Assembly: GCA_004963905.1 (NCBI GenBank)
Contig: SUGL01000024.1
Coordinates: forward strand, 33,501-97,500
Source: Mesorhizobium sp.
GTDB lineage: Bacteria; Pseudomonadota; Alphaproteobacteria; Rhizobiales; Rhizobiaceae
DNA length: 64,000 nt
Reading direction: 5' to 3'
Shown: piece after piece, positions 16,939 to 25,140 of the stretch
Numbering within the stretch: position 1 is the first letter of the stretch
Layout: every line of letters begins with the position of its first letter
Position numbers and translations under genes: made by a program
Notes under the pieces: generated by a model
What the model was told of the DNA's origin: nothing
Database searches by the model: none
Seen by the model: only the letters and a program-made list of their open reading frames with translations

Positions 16939-17520
16939 TCAGCGGTTCTTGCCGGGAACCCATAGCACGTCGGCATTTCCATTGTCATTGACCGAGCGGG
17001 CGGCGACGAACAGGAAGTCCGAGACGCGGTTGATGTATTTCAGCGCCTCGCGGTTGATGTGCTCGGCCGGGTCCTGCGCCAGCGCCACCATGATGCGCTC
17101 GGCGCGTCGCGCCACTGTGCGCGCCAGATGCAGGGCGGCTGCCGCCGGTGTGCCGCCATTCAGCACGAAGGACTTCAGCGGCTGCAGGCGCTTGTTGAGA
17201 AGATCGATGTCCTTTTCGACGCGCTCGGTCTGCGCGGCGACGATGCGCAGCGGCTCGTAGTCGAGCGGCTTACCCTCGTCCGGCACCGCCAGATCGGCGC
17301 CGAGGTCGAAAAGGTCGTTCTGGATGCGCGAAAGCATGGCGTCGATCGCAGGATGATCCGCTCCGGTGTGCAGGCGCGCCATGCCGATGCAGGCATTGGC
17401 CTCGTCCACCGTGCCATAGGCCTCGACGCGCAGGTCGGATTTCAGCCGCCGCTCGCCGCTGCCGAGCCCGGTGGTGCCGTCGTCGCCGGTGCGGGTGTAG
17501 ATCTTGTTGAGCTTGACCAC
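16939..17520 (-). CDS. pduO: Cob(I)alamin adenosyltransferase, PduO type
   Basis: A 193-residue ATP:cob(I)alamin adenosyltransferase that makes adenosylcobalamin. The family signature KIYTRTGDDGTTGLGSGER (residues 5-23) binds ATP, and the conserved helix has VEAYGTVDEANACIG, FVLNGGTPAAAALHLART VARRAER and NREALKYINRVSDFLFVAAR. I start it at GTG 17520 behind GGAGAACG because it begins two residues before the conserved N-terminus; the frame extends 45 bases upstream. It lies in the same run of minus-strand genes as etfBA and hbdA. Confidence 0.9.
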   Translation of the reverse strand: MVKLNKIYTRTGDDGTTGLGSGERRLKSDLRVEAYGTVDEANACIGMARLHTGADHPAIDAMLSRIQNDLFDLGADLAVPDEGKPLDYEPLRIVAAQTERVEKDIDLLNKRLQPLKSFVLNGGTPAAAALHLARTVARRAERIMVALAQDPAEHINREALKYINRVSDFLFVAARSVNDNGNADVLWVPGKNR

Positions 17521-17542
17521 GTCGTTCTCCTTCCGGCGAACG

Positions 17543-17734
17543 TCATTTGCGAGTGAACCAGACAACCAGCAGGATCAGCGCCAGGGCCACGGCCTGCAGC
17601 AGAACGCGCGCCTGCATCAGCTTGTTGGAGGTCACGCCGGAGCCGCCGCGCATCATGTTGACGAGGCCGCGGATCAGCACGACGACCACGGCGGCCATGA
17701 CGATCAGGGCGAGAATTTTGAAGACGGTTGCCAT
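17543..17734 (-). CDS. Small twin-transmembrane protein, HIG1 domain
   Basis: A 63-residue protein with two membrane segments (about residues 5-24 and 44-60) joined by a basic loop NMMRGGSGVTSNKLMQARVL. This matches the bacterial HIG1 (hypoxia-induced gene 1) twin-transmembrane family, thought to associate with respiratory complexes. It ends 22 bases before the adenosyltransferase start and is commonly found beside it in Rhizobiales, so it is probably co-transcribed. Confidence 0.8.
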   Translation of the reverse strand: MATVFKILALIVMAAVVVVLIRGLVNMMRGGSGVTSNKLMQARVLLQAVALALILLVVWFTRK

Positions 17735-17758
17735 GGGCTGGCTCCAGTTCGGTTTCGG

Positions 17759-18646
17759 TCAGGCGCGCCTGGCGAGCACGCGGTAGAGCGCTGATGCCGG
17801 CAGGATGCGTTTGAGCACCACGCCGATCTTGGCCGGCACCGTTACCACATAGTGCGGGCGCGGGCGCTGTGACAGAAGCGCGTGGTGCAAGGCGGCGTGG
17901 ACGACCTCCGGCCCGGGCTTCAGCCGCGAGACGCTGCCGCCGGCCTGCAGCCGTGCAAGCTGTGCCTTGTAGTCGGCGCGGTGGGCGGAGCGCTCGATGT
18001 CGATGTTCTTCAGGAACCACGCCAGGCCGTTGCTGGCGATCTTCGAGGTCACCGGCCCCGGCTCGATCAGCGAAAGGTGGACGCCGCTGCCTTCGAGCTC
18101 CTGGCGCATGCACAGCATCAGGCCTTCGAGGGCATGTTTCGACGCCGAGTAGGCGCCGCGAAAGCGGACCGGAGCGAGCCCCAGGATCGAGGAGCAGTGG
18201 ACGAGGCGGCCGTGGCCCTGGCGGCGCATGACCGGCACGATGCGCCGCGTCAGATCGTGCCAGCCGAAGAAGTTAGCCTCGAACTGCTCGCGCAGCGCCT
18301 CCACCGGCAGGTCCTCGACGGCGCCGGGCTGTGCGTAGGCGCCGTTGTTAAACAGCGCGCCAAGCGTGCCGCCCGTGCGCTCCAGCACGGCGTCGGCCAG
18401 CGCGGCGATGGATGCCGGCTCACGATAGTCGAGATAGAAGGCCTCGATGCCGTCGGCCTCGAGAGCGGCGATGTCGGCCGGTTTGCGCGCCGTGGCGAAC
18501 ACGCGCCAGCCTTCCGCCCGCAACGCCCGCGCGCAATAGGCGCCGATCCCTGAGGAGGCGCCGGTGACGATGATGCTGCGCAACTGTTCAGCAGTGGGCA
18601 ACGTTGTCTGATCCCGGGGTTGCCATTTGCCGCAATCACTTCCCAT
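17759..18646 (-). CDS. Short-chain dehydrogenase/reductase
   Basis: A classical SDR-family NAD(P)-dependent oxidoreductase of about 280-295 residues. The cofactor motif TGASSGIG is at about residues 28-35, NNGA at about 100, and the catalytic Ser and YSASK near residues 152 and 165. The C-terminal extension with HYVVTVPAKIGVVLKRILP is typical of a subgroup in alphaproteobacteria whose substrate is unknown. The start is uncertain: ATG 18646 is used, but TTG codons at 18601 or closer to LRSIIVTG would give a more standard N-terminus. It is divergent from the YihY gene with only about 38 bases between starts. Confidence 0.8.
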   Translation of the reverse strand: MGSDCGKWQPRDQTTLPTAEQLRSIIVTGASSGIGAYCARALRAEGWRVFATARKPADIAALEADGIEAFYLDYREPASIAALADAVLERTGGTLGALFNNGAYAQPGAVEDLPVEALREQFEANFFGWHDLTRRIVPVMRRQGHGRLVHCSSILGLAPVRFRGAYSASKHALEGLMLCMRQELEGSGVHLSLIEPGPVTSKIASNGLAWFLKNIDIERSAHRADYKAQLARLQAGGSVSRLKPGPEVVHAALHHALLSQRPRPHYVVTVPAKIGVVLKRILPASALYRVLARRA

Positions 18647-18684
18647 ATTCGCGGCGTCGACACAATCGAGCGGAGCGCGGGTCC

Positions 18685-19536
18685 TTGCTCAGGAATATCG
18701 TCGCCGTCAAGCGCGTGCTCTACGATGCGATCGGCCATTTCACGACGGACGACGGCTGGGCGATGGCCAGCCATCTGGCGATCACCTCGCTGATGGCGCT
18801 GTTTCCGTTCCTGATCTTCGCCACGACGCTTGCCAGCTTCCTCGGCGCGCGCGCATTCGCCGACACGGCGGTGCATCTGGTCTTCGACACCTGGCCGGAG
18901 CAGATCGCCAAGCCGATCGCGCGCGAGGTGCAGAACGTGCTCACCGTGCGGCGCACCGACCTTCTGACCTACGGCGTGCTTTTGGCCGCCTACTTCGCCT
19001 CGAACGGCATCGAGGCGCTGCGCACCTCTCTCAACCGTGCCTACCGGGTCGCCGAGACGCGCGGCATCATCTACCGCCGGGTGCAGAGCATCATCTTCGT
19101 TTTGATCGCGACGGCCTGTTTTCTCGCCATCAGCGTGCTTCTGGTGTTCGCGCCGCTGCTCGCGCGGCTGGCCGAGGCGCAGTTTGAATGGATCAAGCCC
19201 TATATGGGCACGATCACGATATGGCGTTACGTCATCGCTTCGACGGTCATCGTCATCGGCCTTTTCGCCGTGCATATCTGGCTGCCGGCCGGCAAGCGCC
19301 GCTTCGTCTCGATCATTCCCGGTATCGTCTTCACGCTGATCGCCTGGCTGGCCGGTTCGACCATCTTCGCCATATATCTCGACCACTTCTCGTCCTACGT
19401 GACGACCTATGCGGGGCTCGCCTCCATTATGATCGCGGTGGTCTTCCTCTACATGATCTCGGCCATCTTCATCCTCGGCGGCGAACTCAACGCCTCGATC
19501 AGCCGTTATCTCGAAGCGCGCGCCCGCGTCGGCTGA
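18685..19536 (+). CDS. YihY/BrkB family inner-membrane protein
   Basis: A 283-residue membrane protein of the YihY/virulence factor BrkB family (formerly confused with RNase BN). Six membrane segments are predicted; family motifs include GWAMASHLAITSLMALFPFL near residue 25, ASNGIEALRTSLNRAY near residue 110, and IMIAVVFLYMISAIFILGGELNA at the C-terminus. Its molecular role is unknown. I start it at TTG 18685, behind GGAGCGCGGG, because the preceding residues of the open frame overlap the divergent SDR gene and look non-coding. Confidence 0.85.
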   Translation: MLRNIVAVKRVLYDAIGHFTTDDGWAMASHLAITSLMALFPFLIFATTLASFLGARAFADTAVHLVFDTWPEQIAKPIAREVQNVLTVRRTDLLTYGVLLAAYFASNGIEALRTSLNRAYRVAETRGIIYRRVQSIIFVLIATACFLAISVLLVFAPLLARLAEAQFEWIKPYMGTITIWRYVIASTVIVIGLFAVHIWLPAGKRRFVSIIPGIVFTLIAWLAGSTIFAIYLDHFSSYVTTYAGLASIMIAVVFLYMISAIFILGGELNASISRYLEARARVG

Positions 19537-19581
19537 GTCGATACCGGTCGGATGGAGGAACAGAGGAAACGAGGAATCGGA

Positions 19582-19680
19582 GAACTGAAGAATTGAAGAA
19601 CTGAAGAACTGAAGAAGAAGCGCGAAGCCAGGTGTTGGCGTCTTTTTCCCCAGTTCTTCAGTTCTTCAGTTCTTCAGTTC
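19582..19680. repeat. 30-bp inverted repeat made of a 9-bp tandem repeat
   Basis: Left arm 19582-19611 and right arm 19651-19680 are complementary over 30 bases with a single G.U-type mismatch, around a 39-base spacer. Each arm is itself a tandem array of the 9-mer GAAGAACTG. The structure lies between the convergent YihY and EamA genes and would act as a bidirectional terminator-like hairpin. The EamA stop codon lies inside the right arm, so the repeat encodes the end of that protein (EELKN). Confidence 0.8.
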
Positions 19681-20556
19681 CTCTTTCCTGGCCGGTCGGG
19701 CGGTAGCCAGACCGACGCCCAGCGTGGCTATCGCCATGCCGGCGATCTGCAGCGCATTTAGCGCTTCGCCGAACAGGGCCCAGGCGATGACCGCGGTGAC
19801 GGCCGGCACCAGGTAGAACAGCGAGGCGACCTTCGACATCTCGCCGTCCCTGATCATCACCATCAACAGGAAGATGGCGCCGACCGACAGCACCAGGACC
19901 AGCCAGGCCATGGCGAAGACGAGCTCGCCGTTGATGGTGATCGCGCGCGCCTCGAAGGCGAGCGACCCGAGGATCGTCACGATCGAGCCGCCGACATATT
20001 GCCACATCGTCGCCGAGACGAGGTCGCCGCCGGAGGCGAAGCGCTTCTGCCAGATCGTTCCGGCGGCCATGCCGAGCACCGAGACGAGCGAGGCCGTCAG
20101 CGTCGCCGCGGTCACCCCGCCGCCGATCATGCCGAGCTTCGGCCAGAGCACGATGACGACGCCCAAAAGCCCGACGGCGAGGCCCGCCCAATGGCGCGGC
20201 AGGATCGCCTCGCCCAGGAATTTGCCGGCAAGCACCGCCGTGATCAGCGGCTGCAGACCGACGATCAGCGCCGAAAGTCCGGCCGGCATGCCTCTATGGA
20301 TCGCCCAGAACACGCCGCCCAGATAGACGCCGTGCATGAGAACGCCGGCCACGGTCGCGTGAAGCGCCTCCTCGCGGCTCGCCCTGCGCGAGCCGAGCAG
20401 CACGGTCAAGCCCGCAAACAGGATCGCCGCCAGCACGAAGCGTATGGCGAGGAAGGTGAAAGGCTCCGCCCACGGCATGGCATAGCGCGCGCCGATGAAG
20501 CCGGTCGCCCACAGGACGACGAAAGAGGCGGGAATGAACCGCTTGATGCTGTGCAT
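19666..20556 (-). CDS. EamA/DMT-family transporter
   Basis: A 296-residue drug/metabolite-superfamily transporter with ten predicted membrane segments in two EamA repeats (from about FVVLWATGFIGARYAM and about TLTASLVSVLGMAAGTIWQK). Such proteins usually export amino acids or other small metabolites; the substrate cannot be read from sequence. I use ATG 20556, the start of the first membrane-domain lead-in; a TTG 45 bases upstream is in frame. The last codons and the stop lie within the 9-mer tandem repeat, so the C-terminus may vary between strains. Confidence 0.85.
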   Translation of the reverse strand: MHSIKRFIPASFVVLWATGFIGARYAMPWAEPFTFLAIRFVLAAILFAGLTVLLGSRRASREEALHATVAGVLMHGVYLGGVFWAIHRGMPAGLSALIVGLQPLITAVLAGKFLGEAILPRHWAGLAVGLLGVVIVLWPKLGMIGGGVTAATLTASLVSVLGMAAGTIWQKRFASGGDLVSATMWQYVGGSIVTILGSLAFEARAITINGELVFAMAWLVLVLSVGAIFLLMVMIRDGEMSKVASLFYLVPAVTAVIAWALFGEALNALQIAGMAIATLGVGLATARPARKEELKN

Positions 20557-20716
20557 TTTCGGGAGGAGCTCTGGCTGCGGGTGAAGAGTCAATGACGGCA
20601 ATTGCTCTAATGCCGTTCAATTCGGCAAGCAAAACGAAACGGTTGATCCATAAGCTCATTCGAATTCAACAAACGGTGCCAGAGGGGCATGGCGTTAAGG
20701 CACGCCATGGGCAGGC

Positions 20717-21004
20717 ATGCTTTTGCATCTCGGTACGACCTGGCTGCTGTTCGCGGTGGCGACCGTCGCCGTCTTCGGTTTCTTCTTCGGCACCGCGCTC
20801 GATGCCATCATGAAGGACGACGGCTTCGGCTCGACCGGAAACACGCTGCTCTTCACGCTGGGTTTCTTCGTTGCCGTCATGGTCGCAAACGAGCACGGCA
20901 TCACTTTCAGGGACCTCAAACTTGCTGTGGCGTGGGGCTTGAGCGGCGCTTTCGTGTTCATCAGCGTGATGGCGCTGATCAAGGCCGGGCTGGCTCGTTT
21001 GTAA
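20717..21004 (+). CDS. Small hypothetical membrane protein
   Basis: A 95-residue protein with three predicted membrane segments (about residues 8-28, 42-57 and 70-90). It has no motif I recognise. Coding is supported by composition and by the exact abutment of its TAA with the convergent GluQRS stop codon, with no overlap. The ribosome-binding site is weak (GGGCAGGC). The gene stands alone between EamA and gluQ. Confidence 0.65.
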   Translation: MLLHLGTTWLLFAVATVAVFGFFFGTALDAIMKDDGFGSTGNTLLFTLGFFVAVMVANEHGITFRDLKLAVAWGLSGAFVFISVMALIKAGLARL

Positions 21005-21880
21005 TCAAAGCCCGATCAGATGCCTGACGCCCTGCGGCGACACGCCCGCCTGCCTCAGCGCGGCAAGGCCGGTGTCCTTGAGGCTCTTCGACAATTTCCT
21101 TCCGTCCGGCCCAAGGATCAGGCGGTGGTGGAAATAACGCGGCGGCGGCAGGCCGAGCAATTCCTGGAGCAGGCGCTGCACGCCCGTCGCCGCGTAAAGG
21201 TCCCGGCCGCGCACGACATGGCTGACCCCCTGCAGCGCGTCGTCGACCACCACGGCAAGATGATAGCTGGTCGGGATGTCGCGGCGCGCCACGATGACGT
21301 CGCCCCAGGCCTGCGGCCTTGCCTCGACCGTGTCCGTCTCAGCCATGGTCCCGTCGGTGAATTCGATCCACGACAGGGCGCCCGCCATGCGCGCCGTGGC
21401 GGCTTCGACGTCGAGCCGCCAGGCGAAAGACATGTTGTCGGCAATGCGCCGCTTGCGCTCCTTCATCGGCAAGGCCTTGTCCAGAGGCGGATAGAGCGGC
21501 ACGCCGTCGGGGTCGCGCGGCCAGTCGCGGCCACGTTTCTCGGTCTCGGCAATGAAGGCGCGGATCTCGCCCCGGCTCATGAAGGCGGGATAAACCAGTT
21601 CCTCGGCGATCAGCCGGTCGAGCACGGCCTTGTATTCGGAAAAATGTTCGGACTGGCGCCGCACCGGCTCTTCCCAGGCGAGGCCCAGCCATTTCAGGTC
21701 GTGGTATATGCCGGCCTCGAATTCCGGCGTGCAGCGGGTGATGTCGATATCCTCGATGCGCAGCAAGAGCCGCCCGCCCGCCCGCGCCGCCATTTGCTGG
21801 TTGAGCAGTGCCGAATAGGCGTGGCCGAGATGCAATTCGCCGTTGGGGCTCGGCGCGAAGCGAAATGTCAGGAGCGTCAT
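21005..21880 (-). CDS. gluQ: Glutamyl-Q tRNA(Asp) synthetase
   Basis: A 291-residue paralogue of glutamyl-tRNA synthetase that has the catalytic domain but lacks the anticodon-binding domain; it attaches glutamate to queuosine at position 34 of tRNA-Asp. The class I motifs are FAPSPNGELHLGHAYSAL (residues 7-24, HLGH as the HIGH motif) and KLSKS near residue 265. The full-length GltX would be about 470 residues, so the shortness is characteristic and not a truncation. Confidence 0.9.
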   Translation of the reverse strand: MTLLTFRFAPSPNGELHLGHAYSALLNQQMAARAGGRLLLRIEDIDITRCTPEFEAGIYHDLKWLGLAWEEPVRRQSEHFSEYKAVLDRLIAEELVYPAFMSRGEIRAFIAETEKRGRDWPRDPDGVPLYPPLDKALPMKERKRRIADNMSFAWRLDVEAATARMAGALSWIEFTDGTMAETDTVEARPQAWGDVIVARRDIPTSYHLAVVVDDALQGVSHVVRGRDLYAATGVQRLLQELLGLPPPRYFHHRLILGPDGRKLSKSLKDTGLAALRQAGVSPQGVRHLIGL

Positions 21881-21960
21881 GTCTCAGGCGGCATTCGGGT
21901 TGAAAGGCGCTTCCGCCGGTTGATAGTTAGCCATCAATTGCCGATCTGGGAACAAGCAAC

Positions 21961-22620
21961 GTGCAACGCATCGCCTCGCTCGACGACATTGCAGCAGGGC
22001 TGGACGCGCTCTGCCTCATCGATCCGCGGCTGGAGAAGGTGCGCGGCATGGCGGGCGAAGTGCCGCTCCGGCTCTCGGAGCCGGGATTCGGCAGCCTTGC
22101 CTCGATCATCGTCTCGCAGCAGGTGTCCCGCGCCAGCGCCGATGCCATCTTCGGCCGGCTGACCAGGCTGGTCGACCCGCTGACGCCGGAAGGGATACTT
22201 TGCGCCGGCGAGGACATTTTTCGCGAGGCCGGCTTGTCGCGGCCGAAGCAGCGCGGGTTGATCGCCGTCGCCGAAGCCGTAGCCGCCGGGCTCGATCTCG
22301 ATCACCTCTGCTCGCTCGACGCCGGCGAGGCGATCGCTGTGATGACGGCCGTGCCCGGCATCGGCCCTTGGACGGCGGAGTGCTATCTGCTTTTCGCCGC
22401 CGGCCATCCCGATGTCTTCCCCGCGCGCGACGTCGCGCTGCAGACGGCGGTCGGCCATGCGCTGGGCATCGACCCCCGTCCGCCCGAGAAAACGCTGATT
22501 CGGCTGGCCGAATCATGGAGCCCGTGGCGGGGTGTCGCGTCGCGGCTTTTCTGGGCCTATTACCGCGAATTGAGGGGCAGGGACGCGGCGCCCCCTGTCG
22601 AAATAGCCAAAAAAGCATGA
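21961..22620 (+). CDS. alkA: DNA-3-methyladenine glycosylase II
   Basis: A 219-residue base-excision repair enzyme of the helix-hairpin-helix superfamily that removes alkylated bases. The HhH motif VPGIGPWTAECYLLFAAGHP is followed by the catalytic Asp157 in ARDVAL. N-terminal landmarks include SIIVSQQVSRASADAIF. The start is GTG 21961 behind GGAACAAGC; no earlier start is available without running into the preceding intergenic region. It lacks the AdaA/AraC domains seen in some AlkA fusions. Confidence 0.9.
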   Translation: MQRIASLDDIAAGLDALCLIDPRLEKVRGMAGEVPLRLSEPGFGSLASIIVSQQVSRASADAIFGRLTRLVDPLTPEGILCAGEDIFREAGLSRPKQRGLIAVAEAVAAGLDLDHLCSLDAGEAIAVMTAVPGIGPWTAECYLLFAAGHPDVFPARDVALQTAVGHALGIDPRPPEKTLIRLAESWSPWRGVASRLFWAYYRELRGRDAAPPVEIAKKA

Positions 22621-22730
22621 AAATCATGCATTTTTGACCGTTTCGCGGAACGACAATCCGCTTCACATCCTTGTCATGTCGGGCTTACAGTATCCGCGCC
22701 GTTCGGTTCTGGAACCAAGGAGGCCAACAC

Positions 22731-23288
22731 GTGACGGTTGCCGTATCTCCGGATGGGCTTCCCGCGCTGGTGCTGAATGCGGACTACCGTCCGCTCAGCT
22801 ATTACCCCCTGTCGCTCTGGTCGTGGCAGGACGCCATCAAGGCCGTCTTCCTCGACCGGGTCAATATCGTTGCCGAGTACGAGCACGCCGTTTCCTCGCC
22901 GACCTTCTCAATGAAGCTGCCGAGCGTGGTGAGCCTCAAGGCCTATGTGAAGCCGTCGCGGCATCCGGCCTTCACCCGCTTCAACGTGTTCCTGCGCGAC
23001 CGTTTCCAGTGCCAGTATTGCGGCACGACCGACGATCTCACCTTCGACCATGTCATCCCGCGCCATCGCGGCGGGGCAACGACCTGGGAGAATGTCGTGG
23101 CCGCCTGCTCGCCCTGCAATCTCAGGAAAGGCGGCATGATGCCGGCGCAGGCCAAGATGTGGCCGCTGCAGAAGCCCTATCAGCCGACGGTGCACGACCT
23201 GCACAACAACGGCCGCCTGTTCCCGCCCAACCACCTGCATGAAAGCTGGATGGATTATCTTTACTGGGATGTGGAGCTGGAGCCGTAA
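22731..23288 (+). CDS. HNH endonuclease domain protein
   Basis: A 185-residue protein with a C-terminal HNH nuclease domain. Two CxxC zinc knuckles (CQYCG and CSPCN) flank the HNH core FDHVIPRHRGG and WENVVAAC. The N-terminal part has ALVLNADYRPLSYYPLSLWS, shared by a widespread chromosomal family of HNH proteins found beside housekeeping genes rather than in mobile elements. The exact target is unknown. The start is GTG 22731 with a perfect AAGGAGG seven bases upstream, which rules out the longer open frame. Confidence 0.88.
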   Translation: MTVAVSPDGLPALVLNADYRPLSYYPLSLWSWQDAIKAVFLDRVNIVAEYEHAVSSPTFSMKLPSVVSLKAYVKPSRHPAFTRFNVFLRDRFQCQYCGTTDDLTFDHVIPRHRGGATTWENVVAACSPCNLRKGGMMPAQAKMWPLQKPYQPTVHDLHNNGRLFPPNHLHESWMDYLYWDVELEP

Positions 23289-23330
23289 GGTTCGGCACAA
23301 TCGACCAGCCATGCAAATTGTCGATCTTTG

Positions 23331-23524
23331 GCGCTGCCCCTCATCCGGCTGCCGCCACCTTCTCCCCGTATAGTGACGGGGAGAAGGGAACTGTCCGCGA
23401 CGCCGGCACTCATTCTGCAACGTCGATCATTGGCGAAACCATCGGTGACGGCGTCTTTCTCCCCGTCACTATACGGGGAGAAATGCCCGGCAGGGCAATG
23501 AGGGGCGGCGCCGACCGACGAAAT
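23331..23524. repeat. Inverted pair of a 60-bp Mesorhizobium-type intergenic repeat unit
   Basis: Two copies of a unit beginning GGCGC(T/C)GCCCCTCAT and ending in a CTTCTCCCCGTATAGTGACG-type hairpin lie in opposite orientation, at about 23331-23387 and 23455-23524. Each unit contains its own internal palindrome (TTCTCCCCGT with ACGGGGAGAA). Related single or partial units are at 31148-31177 and 34619-34679. It is MITE-like but has no target-site duplication that I can identify. It separates the convergent HNH and dsbB genes. Confidence 0.7.
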
Positions 23525-23576
23525 ATGATCAAAGCGCCTCGCATGAGGCGATCTCGATGCGACGTGTTTTAGGATC

Positions 23577-24095
23577 TCAGTCGCGCGAAAGGGCACTGCG
23601 GAAGGCGACGGTCGCCAGGATGAGGCTGGCGATGGCGTTCCAGCCGGCGAGCGACAGGCCGAGGATGCGCAGCGCCGCCTTGTCGCAGGACGGCGGCACG
23701 AATTTGTCGAGCGCGTCGAGCACGCCCTTGCCGCCGGTATCGACCGGGCCAGCGCCGGCCGTGCAGTCGGCTGGGCCTTTCCACCAGGCCCATTCGACGC
23801 CGGAATGGTAGACGCCGAGATAGAGGCCGTAGAGCATAAGGAGGCCCCCGATCGCCAGCAGCCCGCGCGTCACCCAGGCCGGCGCGCGCAGCATCGAGGC
23901 GATCGCCGCGACCAGCATCAGCGGTGCGCCGATATAATAGGGGGTGCGCTGCTCGAGGCAGAGATGGCAGGGGATATAGCCGCCTATGTACTGGAAGGCG
24001 AGCGCGGAGCCGACGGTGGCCGCCATGGCAAGCGCGAGAAACAGCGCGGCCCGCGTCCGCTGGCGTCCGGTGTCGGCATTCATGGTCGCTGTCAT
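23577..24095 (-). CDS. dsbB: Disulfide bond formation protein B
   Basis: A 172-residue inner-membrane protein with four membrane segments that reoxidises periplasmic DsbA and passes electrons to quinone. The first cysteine pair is in YIPCHLCLEQRTPYYIG (a CxxC just after the first membrane segment); the second pair is Cys111-like in PADCTAGAG and Cys137-like in VPPSCDKAAL, in the second periplasmic loop. The CxxC plus QR signature fits DsbB. It follows the YqaA-like gene on the same strand with a 25-base gap. Confidence 0.88.
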   Translation of the reverse strand: MTATMNADTGRQRTRAALFLALAMAATVGSALAFQYIGGYIPCHLCLEQRTPYYIGAPLMLVAAIASMLRAPAWVTRGLLAIGGLLMLYGLYLGVYHSGVEWAWWKGPADCTAGAGPVDTGGKGVLDALDKFVPPSCDKAALRILGLSLAGWNAIASLILATVAFRSALSRD

Positions 24096-24120
24096 CGGTC
24101 CTTGATCCGTTCGCTGGGCT

Positions 24121-24711
24121 TTATCCGTGGGCGTATCTGACGAGGATATAGAGCAAAATCAGGGCAGCGGCGCCGGCACCGACAATCGTTCCCAAACGCT
24201 TCTCGATGAACTCTCTTATCGACTCGCCGTAACGGCGCAGCAGCCAGGCAAGCAGCAGGAAGCGGGCGCCGCGCGCGACGATCGCAAGCCCGATAAACAG
24301 CAAGAGGTTGACGCCGATTACGCCCGACAGGATGGTCACCACCTTGATCGGCGGCAAATGCGCCGCGCCCGAGGTGATCAGCATCAGGATGATGAAGCCG
24401 ACGCCGGATGAGGTACGCAGCGCCTCGAACTCATCATACTTGCCGTAGAATTCGAGGATCGGCTTGGCGACCGCCTCATAAGCGTAGTGGCCGATGAACC
24501 ATCCGGCGATGCCGCCCAGCACCGAAGCGACCGTTGCGATCAGGGCGTAGCGATAGGCGCGGTCGGGCCTGGACAGCGCCATCGGCAGATAGAGCACGTC
24601 GGCCGGCACCAGGAAGACGGAGCTTTCGACGAAGGCGATGAAGGCCAGCCACCATTCGGCCGATTTCCTGGCCGCCAGCGACAAGGTCCAGTCGTAAAGT
24701 CCGCGAAGCAT
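24121..24711 (-). CDS. YqaA family membrane protein (DedA/VTT superfamily)
   Basis: A 196-residue membrane protein with about five membrane segments. The pattern ESSVFLVPADVLYLPMAL, then GGIAGWFIGHYAYE and GAAHLPPIKVVTILSGVIG, matches the YqaA branch of the DedA/SNARE-associated superfamily. Relatives of DedA are involved in lipid flipping and membrane homeostasis; the specific role of YqaA is not known. It is the first gene of a pair with dsbB. Confidence 0.8.
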   Translation of the reverse strand: MLRGLYDWTLSLAARKSAEWWLAFIAFVESSVFLVPADVLYLPMALSRPDRAYRYALIATVASVLGGIAGWFIGHYAYEAVAKPILEFYGKYDEFEALRTSSGVGFIILMLITSGAAHLPPIKVVTILSGVIGVNLLLFIGLAIVARGARFLLLAWLLRRYGESIREFIEKRLGTIVGAGAAALILLYILVRYAHG

Positions 24712-24730
24712 CGGCTCTCCTAATGCGGTT

Positions 24731-24777
24731 GACGCAATCCGGACGGAAACCGCTGCGCACTTTTCCCGGAATTGCTC
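24731..24777. repeat. Rhizobial intergenic mosaic element
   Basis: An imperfect palindrome starting GCAATCCGGACGGAAA and ending CACTTTTCCCGGAATTGC. The same element recurs at 39.7, 42.4 and, degraded, 43.3 kb. In the 324-base gap 24712-25035 it is the only structure I see apart from the unassigned promoter of the tRNA gene. Confidence 0.75.
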
Positions 24778-25035
24778 TAATGCATGCTACCCGAAGCACT
24801 TAGCGGTTTTGGGCAACGACAGGCAGGAAGACAAGAACTCAAAGCGCCGCAGCAGACGCTTCCGGCAGAGGGCGTTTCGTCGCGCCGTCTGTCTAGAAAG
24901 ATTTTGCGCGCCGCACAATGGCGGCGTCCTCACGAAACCGTAAGACGCGGCTGGCGCTCGCAAATCGGCAACAGGCCAGTTGACGAAAGGCCCTCGGCCC
25001 GTATAGTCCGCGCCCATCCAGGCCGCCCGGCCTGA

Positions 25036-25120
25036 GCCCCTATGGCGGAATTGGTAGACGCGCTCGACTCAAAATCGAGTTCCGCAAGGAGTGCTGGTTC
25101 GATCCCGGCTAGGGGCACCA
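25036..25120 (+). tRNA. tRNA-Leu (anticodon CAA)
   Basis: An 85-base tRNA with encoded CCA. The acceptor stem pairs GCCCCTA with TAGGGGC; the anticodon stem CTCGA/TCGAG encloses loop CTCAAAA, giving anticodon CAA that reads UUG. The T-arm has GGTTCGATCCC, and a long variable arm confirms a class II tRNA. No duplicated 3' end is present in the window, so there is no sign of an integrated element here. Confidence 0.95.
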
Positions 25121-25140
25121 AGACCGCCTTGGTCGCCAGG

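Noticed and set aside
23331-23524. CRISPR-like repeats in the repeat region
   Set aside because: Only two inverted copies, no regular spacers and no cas genes.
25036-25120. tRNA-Leu as an integration site for a genomic island
   Set aside because: No direct repeat of the tRNA 3' end, no integrase and no phage or plasmid gene in the window.
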